From Piscinibacter gummiphilus (GTDB taxonomy: Bacteria > Pseudomonadota > Gammaproteobacteria > Burkholderiales > Burkholderiaceae_C), in contig NZ_CP015118.1 in the NCBI RefSeq assembly GCF_002116905.1, positions 3,720,001-3,784,000 of the forward strand: a stretch of DNA of 64,000 nucleotides, written 5' to 3'. The position numbers and the translations under genes are program-made. This document shows positions 53,642 to 62,999 of the stretch, one piece after another (position 1 is the first letter of the stretch; every line of letters begins with the position of its first letter). The notes beneath the pieces were generated by a model. The model worked only from the letters and a program-made list of their open reading frames with translations, did not search any database and was not told the origin of the DNA.

Positions 53642-55459
53642 ATGGACCAACGCACCTCCCCCATCCGGCTCCGCCTCCAGCGCGTGCGCGACACCCTCAA
53701 CTCGCTCGAGGTGGCCGCGGTGCTGGTGCCGTCGAGCGACCCGCACCTGTCCGAGTACCTGCCGGAGCGCTGGCAAGGCCGGCAATGGCTGTCCGGCTTC
53801 ACCGGGTCGATGGCCACGCTCGTGGTCACCACCGACCGCGCCGCGCTGTTCGCCGACAGCCGCTACTGGGTGCAGGCCGAGGCCGAACTGGCGGGCACGG
53901 GCATCGACCTCGTGCGCATCCCCACCGGCGCGGCCGTTCACCACATCGACTGGATCGTCGCCAACGTGCCGCGCGGCGCCTCGCTCGCGGTGGACGGCAA
54001 CGTGCTGGGCCTCGCGGCGGCGCAGGCGCTGCACGCCGGCGTCGACAAGGCGGGCATCTCGCTGCGCACCGACATCGACGTGTTCGACACCGCCTGGCCC
54101 GACCGCCCCGCCCTGCCCGACGCGCCGGTCTACCAGCACGTCGCGCCCCACGCCCCGCTCGCCCGCGCCGAGAAGCTGCGCCTCGTGCGCGAGGCCATGG
54201 CGGCCCACGGGGCGGCGCACCACTTCGTCTCGACGGTGGACGACATCGCCTGGCTGCTCAACCTGCGCGGCTCGGACGTTTCGTACAACCCGGTGTTCCT
54301 CGCCCACCTGCTGGTGCACCCCGAACTCGCCACGCTGTTCGTCGCCGACGGCAAGGTGCCGGCCGACGTGGTCGCGGCCCTCGAAGCCGACGGCGTCGCG
54401 GTCAAGCCGTACGACGCGGCCGGCCCGGCGCTGGCCTCGCTGCCCGCCGGCGCCACGCTGCTGGTCGACCCGCGGCGCGTGACCCTCGGCCTGCGCGAAC
54501 ACGTGGGCGGGTCCACCGCGGTCATCGAGGCCATCAATCCCAGCACCCTCTTCAAGAGCCGCAAGAGCGCCGAAGAAGCCGCCCACGTGCGCGAGGCCAT
54601 GGCGCAGGACGGCGCCGCGATGTGCGAGTTCTACGCGTGGTTCGAGAAGGCGCTGGCCGACACGAAGCGCACCGAACCCCTCACCGAGATCACCGTCGAC
54701 GAACACCTCACGGCGGCGCGTGCGCGCCGGCCCGGCTTCGTGGGCCTGAGCTTCCCCACCATCGCCGGCTTCAACTCGAACGGCGCGATGCCGCACTACC
54801 GCGCCACGGCCGCGTCGCACGCCACCATCACGGGCAACGGCCTGCTGCTGATCGACTCCGGCGGCCAGTACGTGGGCGGCACCACCGACATCACGCGCGT
54901 GTGGCCCATCGGCACGGTGTCGGCCGAACAGAAGCGCGACTACACCCTGGTGCTCAAGGGCACGATGGCGCTCAGCCGCACGCGCTTCCCGCGCGGCACG
55001 CTGTCGCCCATGCTCGACGCCATCGCGCGCGCGCCGCTGTGGGAACAAGGCCTCGACTACGGCCACGGCACCGGCCACGGCGTGGGCTACTTCCTCAACG
55101 TGCACGAAGGGCCGCAGAGCATCTCGAAGGCCGTGCCCGAGCCGCACATGGCCATGGTGCCCGGCATGATCACCAGCATCGAGCCGGGGCTGTACCGGCC
55201 GGGCCAGTGGGGCATTCGCATCGAGAACCTGGTGCTGAACGTGGCCGCGCCCGGCCTGCCCGTGGAGTTCGCCGAGTTCCTCGAGTTCGAGACGCTCACG
55301 CTGTGCCCCATCGACACCCGCTGCATCGACCGTTCGCTGCTGCGCGCCGACGAGGTGGACTGGCTGAACCGCTACCACGCCACCGTGCGCGAGCGGCTGT
55401 CGCCGCTGGTGACCGGCGAGGCGCTCGCGTGGCTCGTGGAACGCACCGCGCCCCTCTGA
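53642..55459 (+). CDS. Aminopeptidase P family protein (Xaa-Pro aminopeptidase)
   Basis: A 605-residue M24 peptidase with the two creatinase-like N-terminal domains found in long aminopeptidases P, and a catalytic C-terminal domain. Metal ligands: Asp in LLIDSGGQYVGGTTDITR (two Asp), His in GHGTGHGVGYFLNVHEGP, Glu in ITSIEPGLY and Glu in IRIENLV; complete set, so active. It removes N-terminal residues next to proline. The ATG at 53642 follows TAGAAT (53630-53635) by 6 bases, so the message is probably leaderless. Confidence 0.94.
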   Translation: MDQRTSPIRLRLQRVRDTLNSLEVAAVLVPSSDPHLSEYLPERWQGRQWLSGFTGSMATLVVTTDRAALFADSRYWVQAEAELAGTGIDLVRIPTGAAVHHIDWIVANVPRGASLAVDGNVLGLAAAQALHAGVDKAGISLRTDIDVFDTAWPDRPALPDAPVYQHVAPHAPLARAEKLRLVREAMAAHGAAHHFVSTVDDIAWLLNLRGSDVSYNPVFLAHLLVHPELATLFVADGKVPADVVAALEADGVAVKPYDAAGPALASLPAGATLLVDPRRVTLGLREHVGGSTAVIEAINPSTLFKSRKSAEEAAHVREAMAQDGAAMCEFYAWFEKALADTKRTEPLTEITVDEHLTAARARRPGFVGLSFPTIAGFNSNGAMPHYRATAASHATITGNGLLLIDSGGQYVGGTTDITRVWPIGTVSAEQKRDYTLVLKGTMALSRTRFPRGTLSPMLDAIARAPLWEQGLDYGHGTGHGVGYFLNVHEGPQSISKAVPEPHMAMVPGMITSIEPGLYRPGQWGIRIENLVLNVAAPGLPVEFAEFLEFETLTLCPIDTRCIDRSLLRADEVDWLNRYHATVRERLSPLVTGEALAWLVERTAPL

Positions 55460-55462
55460 ACG

Positions 55463-56746
55463 TCAGGACTTGAGACTGTACCAGGTGCCACCGACGTTGA
55501 TGCCGGTGCCCGAATGGAAAAACAGCTTGCGGGTGGTCTTGCCGTTGTCGATCTGGAACTCGATGGTCCAGCCGTCCAGCCGATAGTTGCCCGCATAGTC
55601 CGAGCCGTCGTTGCGCGTCTGCGTGGAGCCGCTGGACACCGTGCCGCCGGGGCCCGTCTGGGACCCCGAGCCGGAACTCCAGCTGCCCTGCTTGCTGCTG
55701 CCCCGGCTGCTGCCGCCGGTGTAGCCGTTGCCGGCCTGCACGGTGCCCGTGCCCTGGATGCCGTAGCTCGACTCCTCGTAGCGGCCGTCGCCGCGGAAGA
55801 AGATCGTCCACTGGTTGGCCGACCCGCCCAACCCGCCCCGGTTGGCGAACTTCGAGTGCACGTAGGCCTTCGAGAGCCGCTCGTCGCGCCGGGCCGGCGT
55901 GCCGAGCGTCGCCTGAGACAGCCGGCGCCACGAGTCCTTCTCGCTGCCGCGCAGCTCGTAGGCGCCGTTCCGGTACCGCCATTGCTGCCAGCGGCCGGGC
56001 TGCAGCTTGCGTGACGCGGCCACGTCGAAGTCCTCCGGCGGCAGCCACACGTCCGAGTAGGCGGTGCCGTCCTTCAGCAACAGGTACAGCGTCTCGTGGT
56101 ACTGCAGGCCGCTGATCTCGTAGACCTGGCGCCAATCGTTCAGCACCCCTTCCACCTCGTCGGACCGCAAGCCCTTGCCGGGCGCGGTGCGGATGGCTTC
56201 CGCGATGGCGTTGCGCGCCTCGGCGCGGGCCTTCGCCTCCAGGTCCTTCTTCGAGGGCTCGGGCGGCGCGGGCTTGCCGCCCGCCGACGCCTTCCAGGCC
56301 TGGGTCTGCGCCTGCATCACCGCCGAGAAGCCGTCCTTGTGCGGCCGCAGCGCCGCCTCGTCGCCCTGCAGTGCCATGCGCATCAGGTGGGCCTGTCCGC
56401 CGCGCACCGGCAATTGCACGAAGGTCACGTCGAGCACGCCGTTCGAGCCGCTGCAGCGCTGGGTCACGGCACCGTTCTCCTGCTGCGGGGCGCGGCACTG
56501 CAGGGCCTCCGGCGGCATCGCGCGGGCCTTCGCCTGCTCGAACGCGGCGGACGTGGTGGCGTTGCCCACACCCACCGTCACGGCGAACAGGCTGAACTGC
56601 ATGCCCGCCGGCAGCTGCGCCGGGCTGTAAAGAATGCCGCCGTCCACCTCGCGCGAGGTCCAACCCTCCGGCAAGGATTGCGCGACGGCGAGTGAGGCAC
56701 CGCAGGCCAGGACCACGCAGGCGGCCCGCATCGGGAACAAGGTCAT
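55463..56746 (-). CDS. Secreted hypothetical protein with a lipocalin-like end
   Basis: A 427-residue exported protein: signal peptide to ~22 (VAQ), an N-terminal region with LPEGWTSREVDGGILYSP, a charged helical part (~180-210), then beta-type sequence (TIFFRGDGRYEESSYGIQG, a Gly/Ser linker, NYRLDGWTIEFQIDNGKTTRKLFFHSG) that resembles the closing part of lipocalin-like folds. Function unknown. ATG at 56746; the Shine-Dalgarno GGAGCG lies in a 7-bp hairpin (see below). 3 bp from the aminopeptidase gene, convergent. Confidence 0.65.
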   Translation of the reverse strand: MTLFPMRAACVVLACGASLAVAQSLPEGWTSREVDGGILYSPAQLPAGMQFSLFAVTVGVGNATTSAAFEQAKARAMPPEALQCRAPQQENGAVTQRCSGSNGVLDVTFVQLPVRGGQAHLMRMALQGDEAALRPHKDGFSAVMQAQTQAWKASAGGKPAPPEPSKKDLEAKARAEARNAIAEAIRTAPGKGLRSDEVEGVLNDWRQVYEISGLQYHETLYLLLKDGTAYSDVWLPPEDFDVAASRKLQPGRWQQWRYRNGAYELRGSEKDSWRRLSQATLGTPARRDERLSKAYVHSKFANRGGLGGSANQWTIFFRGDGRYEESSYGIQGTGTVQAGNGYTGGSSRGSSKQGSWSSGSGSQTGPGGTVSSGSTQTRNDGSDYAGNYRLDGWTIEFQIDNGKTTRKLFFHSGTGINVGGTWYSLKS

Positions 56747-56751
56747 CTCGA

Positions 56752-56771
56752 ACGCTCCATCGAAGGAGCGT
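56752..56771 (-). promoter_or_regulatory. Hairpin covering the Shine-Dalgarno of the preceding gene
   Basis: On the minus strand ACGCTCC (56765-56771 as read) pairs with GGAGCGT (56752-56758), 7 bp with a 6-base loop. The second arm holds GGAGCG, the ribosome-binding site 6 bases before the ATG. It could reduce translation unless melted or opened by a factor. Confidence 0.45.
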
Positions 56772-56871
56772 CGAGGCTACACAAGGCCCCTGTCCGGTTC
56801 CACCCTCCGCGGGCTTGCAAGTTAGGGATGGCGCCTTGAAGGGTCGGCCGTCACCACCTAGGCTGCTTGCG

Positions 56872-57549
56872 ATGAAACACCCCCACTTCGCACTCGCCCT
56901 GCTGCTGCCACTGCCGGCCGCCGCCCTCACGTTCAGCGGCACCTTCAACGGGGTGATGGCGAACGCGCAGTGGATCCCGACCAACCCGGCCACGCCCTAC
57001 AGCCCCGAGGACTTCATCGGTGCCCCGGTGACCGGCGGCTTCGACGTCGACATCCCCGACGCCTGGCTCGCGATCCACCCCTTCGACACCTACGTGCCCA
57101 TCGCCGAGGGCCACGCCTCGTTCAACGCCACCGTGCGCGGCCTCGACTTCTCGTACACCGCGGGCCTGCTGATGCCCGGGTCCACCGGCACGCAGCTCAC
57201 CTTCTGGACCGACTACCGGCCCCGCTTCGAGGGCGGCATCCTGGAGTTCCAGTCGGACGCCGGATCACTGGTGACCGGCACGACACCCGCATCGCTGCGC
57301 GTCGACGGCACCACGGTCAGCGGCATGAGCCTCGGCTTCGCCGACCAGCACGTGTCGCTCTCCTTCCACGTGGACATCACGTCGTTCCGCTTCGACCCGG
57401 TGGCCGCGCCCGTGCCGGAGCCGCCGCTGGCCGTGCTGATGGCGCTGGGCGTGCTGGGGCTGGGCCTTCACCACAGGCGGTGGCTGCGCACCGCCTCGCG
57501 CAAGGTGCCGATCTGCACGGCCACCGTGTCGTCGATCACCCGGCCGTAG
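56872..57549 (+). CDS. PEP-CTERM sorting-domain protein
   Basis: A 225-residue exported protein: signal peptide to ~18, a beta-rich body, and a C-terminal PEP-CTERM motif (VPEPPLAVLMALGVLGLGLHHRR), the tag recognised by exosortase systems that sort exopolysaccharide-associated proteins. The tag normally ends within a few residues of the Arg cluster, but here the frame runs on for about 20 residues and overlaps the 3' end of the opposite gene by 82 bp. ATG at 56872, 7 bases after TAGGCT. The exosortase itself is not in this window. Confidence 0.85.
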   Translation: MKHPHFALALLLPLPAAALTFSGTFNGVMANAQWIPTNPATPYSPEDFIGAPVTGGFDVDIPDAWLAIHPFDTYVPIAEGHASFNATVRGLDFSYTAGLLMPGSTGTQLTFWTDYRPRFEGGILEFQSDAGSLVTGTTPASLRVDGTTVSGMSLGFADQHVSLSFHVDITSFRFDPVAAPVPEPPLAVLMALGVLGLGLHHRRWLRTASRKVPICTATVSSITRP

Positions 57550-58391
57550 CCGCCCCCCATCGTCAGCACCGTGGGAATGCGCCGCTCGCGCGTCGCCGCG
57601 AACACGCGGCGGTCGCGTTCGGCCATGCCCGCGGTGGTGAGCTTCAGGCGCCCGAGGCGGTCGCCCTCGTGGGCATCGGCCCCGGCGAGGTAGATCACGA
57701 GGCCCGGAAGCCTGGTCTCGTGACGGTGCCACAGTTGCGCGAGTGCGCCCTCGAGGGCCTCGAGGTACGGGTCGTCGGTGCAGCCGTCGGGCAGCGGCAC
57801 GTCGAGGTCGCCCGGTTCCTTGCGGAACGGGAAGTTGTGTTCGCCGTGCAGCGACAGCGTGAACACCGTGGGGTCGTCTCGGAAGATGGCGGCCGTGCCG
57901 TTGCCCTGGTGCACGTCGAGGTCGATCACCGCGACACGCAGCAGCTGCCGGTGGTGCCGGTGCCATTCGGCCTGCATCAGGCGCGAGGCCACCGCGATGT
58001 CGTTGAAGACGCAGAAGCCCCCACCCTTCGACGCGCTCGCGTGGTGGGTGCCGCCCGCGAGGTTGGCCGCCACGCCCTGCGTCAGCGCCACGCGGGCCGC
58101 CGCGATGGTGGCCCCGACGGAACGGCGCGAGCGCTCCACCATCTCGGGCGACCATGGGAAACCGATCTCGCGCTGGCGCGCGTCGTCGAGCCGGCCCTCG
58201 GCCACGTCGGTCACGTAGTCGGGCGTGTGGGCCAGCGCCAGTTCACCGTCGGTGGCCGCGGGCGCCACCTCCAGTTCGATGCCGGGCACCTCGGCGACCA
58301 CCCGTTCGCGCAGGCGGCGGTACTTCTCCTGGGGAAAGCGGTGGCCCGGGGGCAGCGGAAGGCGGAACTGATCGGTGTGGAAAGCCAGCAT
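57468..58391 (-). CDS. Histone deacetylase family hydrolase
   Basis: A 307-residue zinc-dependent deacetylase of the arginase/deacetylase fold, of the HDAC-like class used in bacteria for acetylpolyamine or acetoin hydrolysis. Seen: LAGGTHHASASKGGGFCVFNDIAVA (His pair), AVIDLDVHQGNGTAAIF (Asp, His zinc ligands), YLAGADAHEGDRLGRL, and GGGYG (Tyr). Active site complete. The ATG at 58391 begins MLAFHTDQF, the family start; codons further upstream are not needed. Substrate unknown. Divergent from phhA, whose start is only 38 bp away. Confidence 0.9.
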   Translation of the reverse strand: MLAFHTDQFRLPLPPGHRFPQEKYRRLRERVVAEVPGIELEVAPAATDGELALAHTPDYVTDVAEGRLDDARQREIGFPWSPEMVERSRRSVGATIAAARVALTQGVAANLAGGTHHASASKGGGFCVFNDIAVASRLMQAEWHRHHRQLLRVAVIDLDVHQGNGTAAIFRDDPTVFTLSLHGEHNFPFRKEPGDLDVPLPDGCTDDPYLEALEGALAQLWHRHETRLPGLVIYLAGADAHEGDRLGRLKLTTAGMAERDRRVFAATRERRIPTVLTMGGGYGRVIDDTVAVQIGTLREAVRSHRLW

Positions 58392-58429
58392 CGCCCCATT
58401 CTCTGCCAACGCGCCACAATGGAGCCACC

Positions 58430-59311
58430 ATGAAACGCCAACTGGACGCCCTCGCGAAACACGGGCTGGCCGCGGGCGACGCCGTCCGCCCGCAGCGGGC
58501 CGACTGGACCATCGACCAGGGGTGGGCCGACTACACCGCGGCCGACCACACCACCTGGCGCACGCTCTTCGAGCGCCAGCGCCGGCTGCTGCCGGGCCGC
58601 GCCTGCGACGAATTCCTGCAGGGCATGCGCGACCTGCCCATCGCCGCCGACCGCATCCCCGACTTCCTCGAACTCAGCGACGTGCTCAAGGGCCGCACCG
58701 GCTGGCAGGTGGTGGCCGTGCCGGGCCTCGTGCCCGACGAGGTGTTCTTCGACCACCTCGCGAACCGGCGTTTCCCCGCCGGCAACTTCATCCGCCGCCC
58801 CGACCAGCTCGACTACCTGGAAGAGCCCGACGTCTTCCACGACGTGTTCGGCCACGTGCCGATGCTGGTGAACCCGGTCATCGCCGACTACCTGCAGGCC
58901 TACGGCGAAGGGGGCCTGCGCGCGCAGCGCCTGGGCACCCTCGCGCAGCTGGCCCGCGTGTACTGGTACACCATCGAGTTCGGCCTGCTGCGCCAGGCCG
59001 ACGGGCTGCGGCTGTACGGCGCGGGCATCGCCTCGTCGTTCAGCGAAACCACCTTCTCGCTCGACGACCCGTCGCCGAACCGCGTGCGCTTCGACCTCGA
59101 ACGCGTCATGCGCACGCAGTACCGCATCGACGACTTCCAGGAAACCTACTTCGTGATCGACGGGTTCGAGCAGCTGCTGGAACTCGCCCGCATCGACTTC
59201 GGCCCGCTGTACGACCACGTGCGCGGCCAGCCCGAGTTCGCCCCCGGCGACGTGCTGCCGGACGACACCGTGCTCCACCGCGGCACCGGCCGCCACCACC
59301 AGCCAGGCTGA
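58430..59311 (+). CDS. phhA: Phenylalanine 4-monooxygenase
   Basis: A 293-residue bacterial phenylalanine hydroxylase that makes tyrosine from phenylalanine with tetrahydropterin and oxygen. Iron ligands: His137 and His142 in DVFHDVFGHVP, and Glu183 in YWYTIEFGL. Other signature parts: GWQVVAVPGLVP and LEEPDVFHDVF. Length is standard, without the regulatory domain of eukaryotic forms. GGAG lies 7 bases before the ATG at 58430. Pterin recycling genes (phhB) are not adjacent. A LysE exporter gene follows on the same strand, 2 bp after the stop. Confidence 0.96.
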   Translation: MKRQLDALAKHGLAAGDAVRPQRADWTIDQGWADYTAADHTTWRTLFERQRRLLPGRACDEFLQGMRDLPIAADRIPDFLELSDVLKGRTGWQVVAVPGLVPDEVFFDHLANRRFPAGNFIRRPDQLDYLEEPDVFHDVFGHVPMLVNPVIADYLQAYGEGGLRAQRLGTLAQLARVYWYTIEFGLLRQADGLRLYGAGIASSFSETTFSLDDPSPNRVRFDLERVMRTQYRIDDFQETYFVIDGFEQLLELARIDFGPLYDHVRGQPEFAPGDVLPDDTVLHRGTGRHHQPG

Positions 59312-59313
59312 CC

Positions 59314-59931
59314 ATGGACCTCGCCACCTTCGGATTTTTCATCCCCGCCTGCTTCGCACTCAACATGGCGCCGGGCCCGAACAACCTGCTGTCGCTCGGC
59401 AACGCCACCCGGCACGGGTTCGGCACCGCGTGCCTCGCCGGCGCCGGCCGCCTGCTCGCGTTCGGCGGGATGATCGCGCTGGCCTCGGCGGGCCTGGCCG
59501 CGGTGCTGCACACGTCGGAGCTGCTGTTCCATGCCATCAAGATCGCGGGGGCGCTGTACCTGTTCTGGATCTCGTGGCAGCTGTGGCGCGCGCCCGTCGA
59601 CACGGCCGAATCGGCCGAACGCCCGCCCGCGAGCCTCGTGGCCCTCGCCCGCCAGGAGTTCCTCGTCGCCGCCGGCAATCCCAAGGCGATCTTGATCTTC
59701 ACGGCCTTCCTGCCGCAGTTCGTGGACCCGGCGGGTGACGTCGCGGCGCAGTTCACGGTGCTGGGCGCCTCGTTCCTGCTGCTCGAAGTCGTGGCCATCG
59801 CGATCTACGCCTGGATGGGTCGCCACCTGCGCCGCTGGTTCGCGTCGCCGCGCGGCAAGCGTGTGTTCAATCGCACGAGTGCGGCGCTGCTGGGCGGCGC
59901 GGGCGTGGGGTTGCTCCTCGCCCGCCGCTGA
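59314..59931 (+). CDS. LysE family amino-acid exporter
   Basis: A 205-residue inner-membrane LysE/RhtB-type exporter with six hydrophobic segments; NMAPGPNNLLSLGNATRHG at the start and VAAGNPKAILIFTAFLPQFVDP later are the family motifs. It begins 2 bp after phhA, so it may be co-transcribed and could export an aromatic amino acid, but this is only inferred from position. A second LysE-type gene is at 4333. ATG at 59314. Confidence 0.9.
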   Translation: MDLATFGFFIPACFALNMAPGPNNLLSLGNATRHGFGTACLAGAGRLLAFGGMIALASAGLAAVLHTSELLFHAIKIAGALYLFWISWQLWRAPVDTAESAERPPASLVALARQEFLVAAGNPKAILIFTAFLPQFVDPAGDVAAQFTVLGASFLLLEVVAIAIYAWMGRHLRRWFASPRGKRVFNRTSAALLGGAGVGLLLARR

Positions 59932-60002
59932 GGGGCCCTCAATTCCGGGCGGCTTCGGCCGAAAACGGGGGTGACGCTCCGTCCGCTCCACCCCCGAAGC
60001 CC

Positions 60003-60992
60003 GTGATCGACCCCTCCAACTCCCTGTCCATCCTCGTGGTGGACGACCAGCCCGACGTGCGCGTCGCCATGGCCGCCCAGCTCGACGCGATGGGCCACCG
60101 CGTGTTCGAAGCCGGGGACGCCCACTGGGGCCTGGAACTCTTCCACCGCCACAAGCCCGACCTCGTGCTGCTCGACGTGATGATGCCGGGCCACGATGGC
60201 TACTGGCTCGCCCGCGAGATCCGCGCGGCGGAGGCGGGACACTGGACGCCCATCATCTTCCTGTCCGCGATGGACCAGGCGCAGGACCTCTCGCGCGGCA
60301 TCGAGGCCGGTGGCGACGACTACCTCGTCAAGCCGGTCTCGGTGGTGGTGCTGGCCGCGAAGCTGCGCGCGATGATCCGGCTCAAGGGCATGCAGGCGCG
60401 GCTCATGTCGATGTCGTCGGACCTGCGCGAGGCCAACGAACGCCTGCAGCACCTGACCGAACACGACGACCTCACCGGCCTCGTCAACCGCCGCGGCTTC
60501 GACCGCCTGCTGCACGACGAGATCGGCTCGGCCCGCCGCGAGCAGGAGCCGCTGACCCTCGTGTTCTGCGACCTCGACCATTTCAAGCGCTACAACGACA
60601 CGCTGGGCCACGTGGAGGGCGACCAGTGCCTGCGCCGCGTGGGCAAGCTGCTCAACGACGCGTGCCACCGCCCGCGCGACCGCGCCGCCCGCTACGGCGG
60701 CGAGGAGTTCGCGCTGATCCTGCCGAACACGCCCAAGTCGGGCGCGATGACCTTCGCACGCGCCTTGCGCCGCATGCTGTCGACCCTGGCCCTGCCCCAC
60801 CCCGCCTCGCTGGTGGCGCCCTTCGTGACCCTCACGGGCGGCATCACCACCTGCGTGCCCGACGCCACCACCACCGCCGAAGGCATGGTGACCCGGGCCG
60901 ACGAGGCGCTGTACGCCGCGAAGGCCCGGGGGCGTGACCGCTTCTTCAGCTTCGAGATGCAGCTGGACACGGTCGAACAGCGCGCCCTCTAA
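60003..60992 (+). CDS. Response regulator with GGDEF diguanylate cyclase
   Basis: A 329-residue protein making the second messenger c-di-GMP. Receiver domain (~5-125) with phospho-acceptor Asp58 in LVLLDVMMPG and Lys in YLVKPV, a short helical link, then GGDEF domain (~155-325) with catalytic YGGEEF near residue 230 and the inhibitory I-site RPRD, five residues before it. So it should be active and feedback-inhibited. No EAL domain. Start GTG at 60003; no kinase partner is adjacent. Convergent with tctA, overlapping by 4 bases. Confidence 0.93.
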   Translation: MIDPSNSLSILVVDDQPDVRVAMAAQLDAMGHRVFEAGDAHWGLELFHRHKPDLVLLDVMMPGHDGYWLAREIRAAEAGHWTPIIFLSAMDQAQDLSRGIEAGGDDYLVKPVSVVVLAAKLRAMIRLKGMQARLMSMSSDLREANERLQHLTEHDDLTGLVNRRGFDRLLHDEIGSARREQEPLTLVFCDLDHFKRYNDTLGHVEGDQCLRRVGKLLNDACHRPRDRAARYGGEEFALILPNTPKSGAMTFARALRRMLSTLALPHPASLVAPFVTLTGGITTCVPDATTTAEGMVTRADEALYAAKARGRDRFFSFEMQLDTVEQRAL

Positions 60993-62488
60993 GCGTCGTC
61001 ACCCTTGAACTTGCGCAGCCCCTTGAACACCAGGGGCGCGACCAGCGCGATGACCGCCAGCGCCAGCAGCAGCGCCGAACTCGGGTGCTTGAAGAACACG
61101 AGGCCGTCGCCCAGGCTGATCTGCAGCGCGCGGCGGAACTGGTTCTCCGCCATCGGCCCGAGGATCAGGCCCACGATCATCGGCGCCACGGGGTAGTCCC
61201 AGCACCGCATCAGGTAGCCCATCGCGCCGAACACCACCAGCATGACGAGCTCGACCGGCGACGGGTTCGCGGCCAGCGTGCCCATCGCGGCGAACAGCAG
61301 GATGCCCGCGTAGAGCCACGGCTGCGGCACCTTCAGCAACTGCACCCACAGGCCCACGAGCGGCAGGTTCAGCACCAGCAGCATCAGGTTGCCGATGAAG
61401 AAGCTGGCGATCAGGCCCCACACGAGGTCGGCGTTCGACACGAACAGCAGCGGTCCCGGCACAAGGCCGTACTGCTGGAAGCCGGCGAGCAGCATGGCCG
61501 CGGTGGCCGACGTGGGCAGACCCAGCGCCAGCAGCGGCACCAGCGTGCCGGTGGCGGCCGCGTTGTTCGCGGCTTCCGGTCCGGCCACGCCCTCGATGGC
61601 ACCCTCGCCGAACTGGTCGGGCTTCTTCGCGAGCTTGCGTTCGAGCGTGTACGACAGCAGCGTGGGCACCTCGGCGCCCCCCGCCGGCAACGCGCCGATG
61701 GGGAAACCGAGGCCGAAGCCGCGCAGCCACGGCTTCCATGAGCGCTTCCAGTCGTCGAGGGTCATCCACAGCGAACCGCGCACGGCCTCGATGCTTTCCT
61801 GCACACCCTTGAAGCGCGACGCGGTGTGCAGCGTCTCGCCCATCGCGAAGAGGCCCACGGCGAGTGTCGTGATGGACACGCCGTCCAGCAGCGACGGCAC
61901 GCCGAAGGCGAGCCGCGACTGGCCGGTGAGCTTGTCGATGCCGACCAGGCCCAGCACCAGCCCGAGCACGAGGCTCGTCATGCCGCGCAGCACCGAGGTG
62001 CCGAACGTGGCCGACACGGTGACGAAGGCCAGCACCATCAGCGCGAAGTAGTCCCACGGGCCGAACTGCACGGCCAGGTCGACGAGCCACGGCGCGAGCG
62101 CCGCGAGGCCGATGGTGGCGAGCGTGCCCGCGGCGAACGAGCCGATGGCGGCCGTGGCCAGCGCGGGCCCGCCGCGCCCGGCGCGGGCCATCTTGTGGCC
62201 CTCGATGGCGGTGGCGATGGACGCGGCCTCGCCCGGCGTGTTCAGCAGGATGGCCGTGGTGGAACTGCCGTACATGCCGCCGAAGTAGATGCCGGCGAAC
62301 ATGATGATCGACCCGGTGGGGTCGAGCTTGAAGGTCAGCGGCAGCAGCAGCGCCACCGTGAGCGACGGGCTGATGCCGGGCAGGATGCCCACGAGCGTGC
62401 CGAGGATGACGCCGATGCCGGCGAACAGCAGGTTGCCCGGCTGCAGCGCGACACCGAGGCCCTGGAGGAGCAGCGAGAAGATTTCCAT
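60989..62488 (-). CDS. tctA: Tripartite tricarboxylate transporter TctA, large permease
   Basis: The 499-residue 12-helix permease of the tripartite tricarboxylate transporter, which imports citrate-like acids with ions. Seen: LVGILPGISPSLTVALLLPLTF, IYFGGMYGSSTTAILLNTPGE, LGLPTSATAAMLLAG, and the Pro/Gly-rich loops typical of the family. 16 bp after tctB on the same strand. The substrate is not fixed by sequence, since related Bug systems bind many carboxylates. Confidence 0.95.
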   Translation of the reverse strand: MEIFSLLLQGLGVALQPGNLLFAGIGVILGTLVGILPGISPSLTVALLLPLTFKLDPTGSIIMFAGIYFGGMYGSSTTAILLNTPGEAASIATAIEGHKMARAGRGGPALATAAIGSFAAGTLATIGLAALAPWLVDLAVQFGPWDYFALMVLAFVTVSATFGTSVLRGMTSLVLGLVLGLVGIDKLTGQSRLAFGVPSLLDGVSITTLAVGLFAMGETLHTASRFKGVQESIEAVRGSLWMTLDDWKRSWKPWLRGFGLGFPIGALPAGGAEVPTLLSYTLERKLAKKPDQFGEGAIEGVAGPEAANNAAATGTLVPLLALGLPTSATAAMLLAGFQQYGLVPGPLLFVSNADLVWGLIASFFIGNLMLLVLNLPLVGLWVQLLKVPQPWLYAGILLFAAMGTLAANPSPVELVMLVVFGAMGYLMRCWDYPVAPMIVGLILGPMAENQFRRALQISLGDGLVFFKHPSSALLLALAVIALVAPLVFKGLRKFKGDDA

Positions 62489-62504
62489 GGGGATGCTCCC
62501 GGGA

Positions 62505-62999
62505 TCAGCCGCCGAACAGCGCGCGTTCGAGCGGGCCGGCCGGCAGCGACAGCGTCAGCACCTGCGTGAAGAACGCGTAGACCAGCAGCGCGAGCACGAG
62601 CCCGATCAGTGGGGCCTTGATGCGCAAAGGCTGGCCGAACGCGGTGGCGGTGGCCGCGAACAGCCACGTGGCGCCGAGGATGAAGCCCCCACCGACCTGC
62701 AGCCACACGATCAGGCCGACGAGCCCCCCGAACACCCACGCGAGCGCGACGCGGTTGGCCTTTTCGCCCGGCGTGAACGGCACGCCGCGCGCCTTCCACG
62801 CGGCCACGAAGTGCCCCGCCGACAGGACGATCAGCAGCACCGACACCACGCGCATCGCCGCGGTGGGGCCCACGCCCACCGCTTGCGGCGGCGGCAGGTT
62901 CGTCGCGTCGACCAGCAGCGCCACCGCGAGCGCGAGCAGGAAGGCCCCGACGCCGGCCAGCGCGCGCCAGCCGGGGCCGGAGGACACCTCGGCGTTCAC
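62505..62999 (-). CDS. tctB: Tripartite tricarboxylate transporter TctB, small membrane protein
   Basis: A 164-residue small membrane subunit with four hydrophobic segments (~14-32, 48-68, 86-108, 118-155). TctB proteins are poorly conserved; the call rests on size, membrane pattern, and position between tctC and tctA. GTG at 62999 overlaps the tctC stop (GTGA), so it is translationally coupled. The frame is open upstream only as shadow of tctC. Confidence 0.88.
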   Translation of the reverse strand: MNAEVSSGPGWRALAGVGAFLLALAVALLVDATNLPPPQAVGVGPTAAMRVVSVLLIVLSAGHFVAAWKARGVPFTPGEKANRVALAWVFGGLVGLIVWLQVGGGFILGATWLFAATATAFGQPLRIKAPLIGLVLALLVYAFFTQVLTLSLPAGPLERALFGG

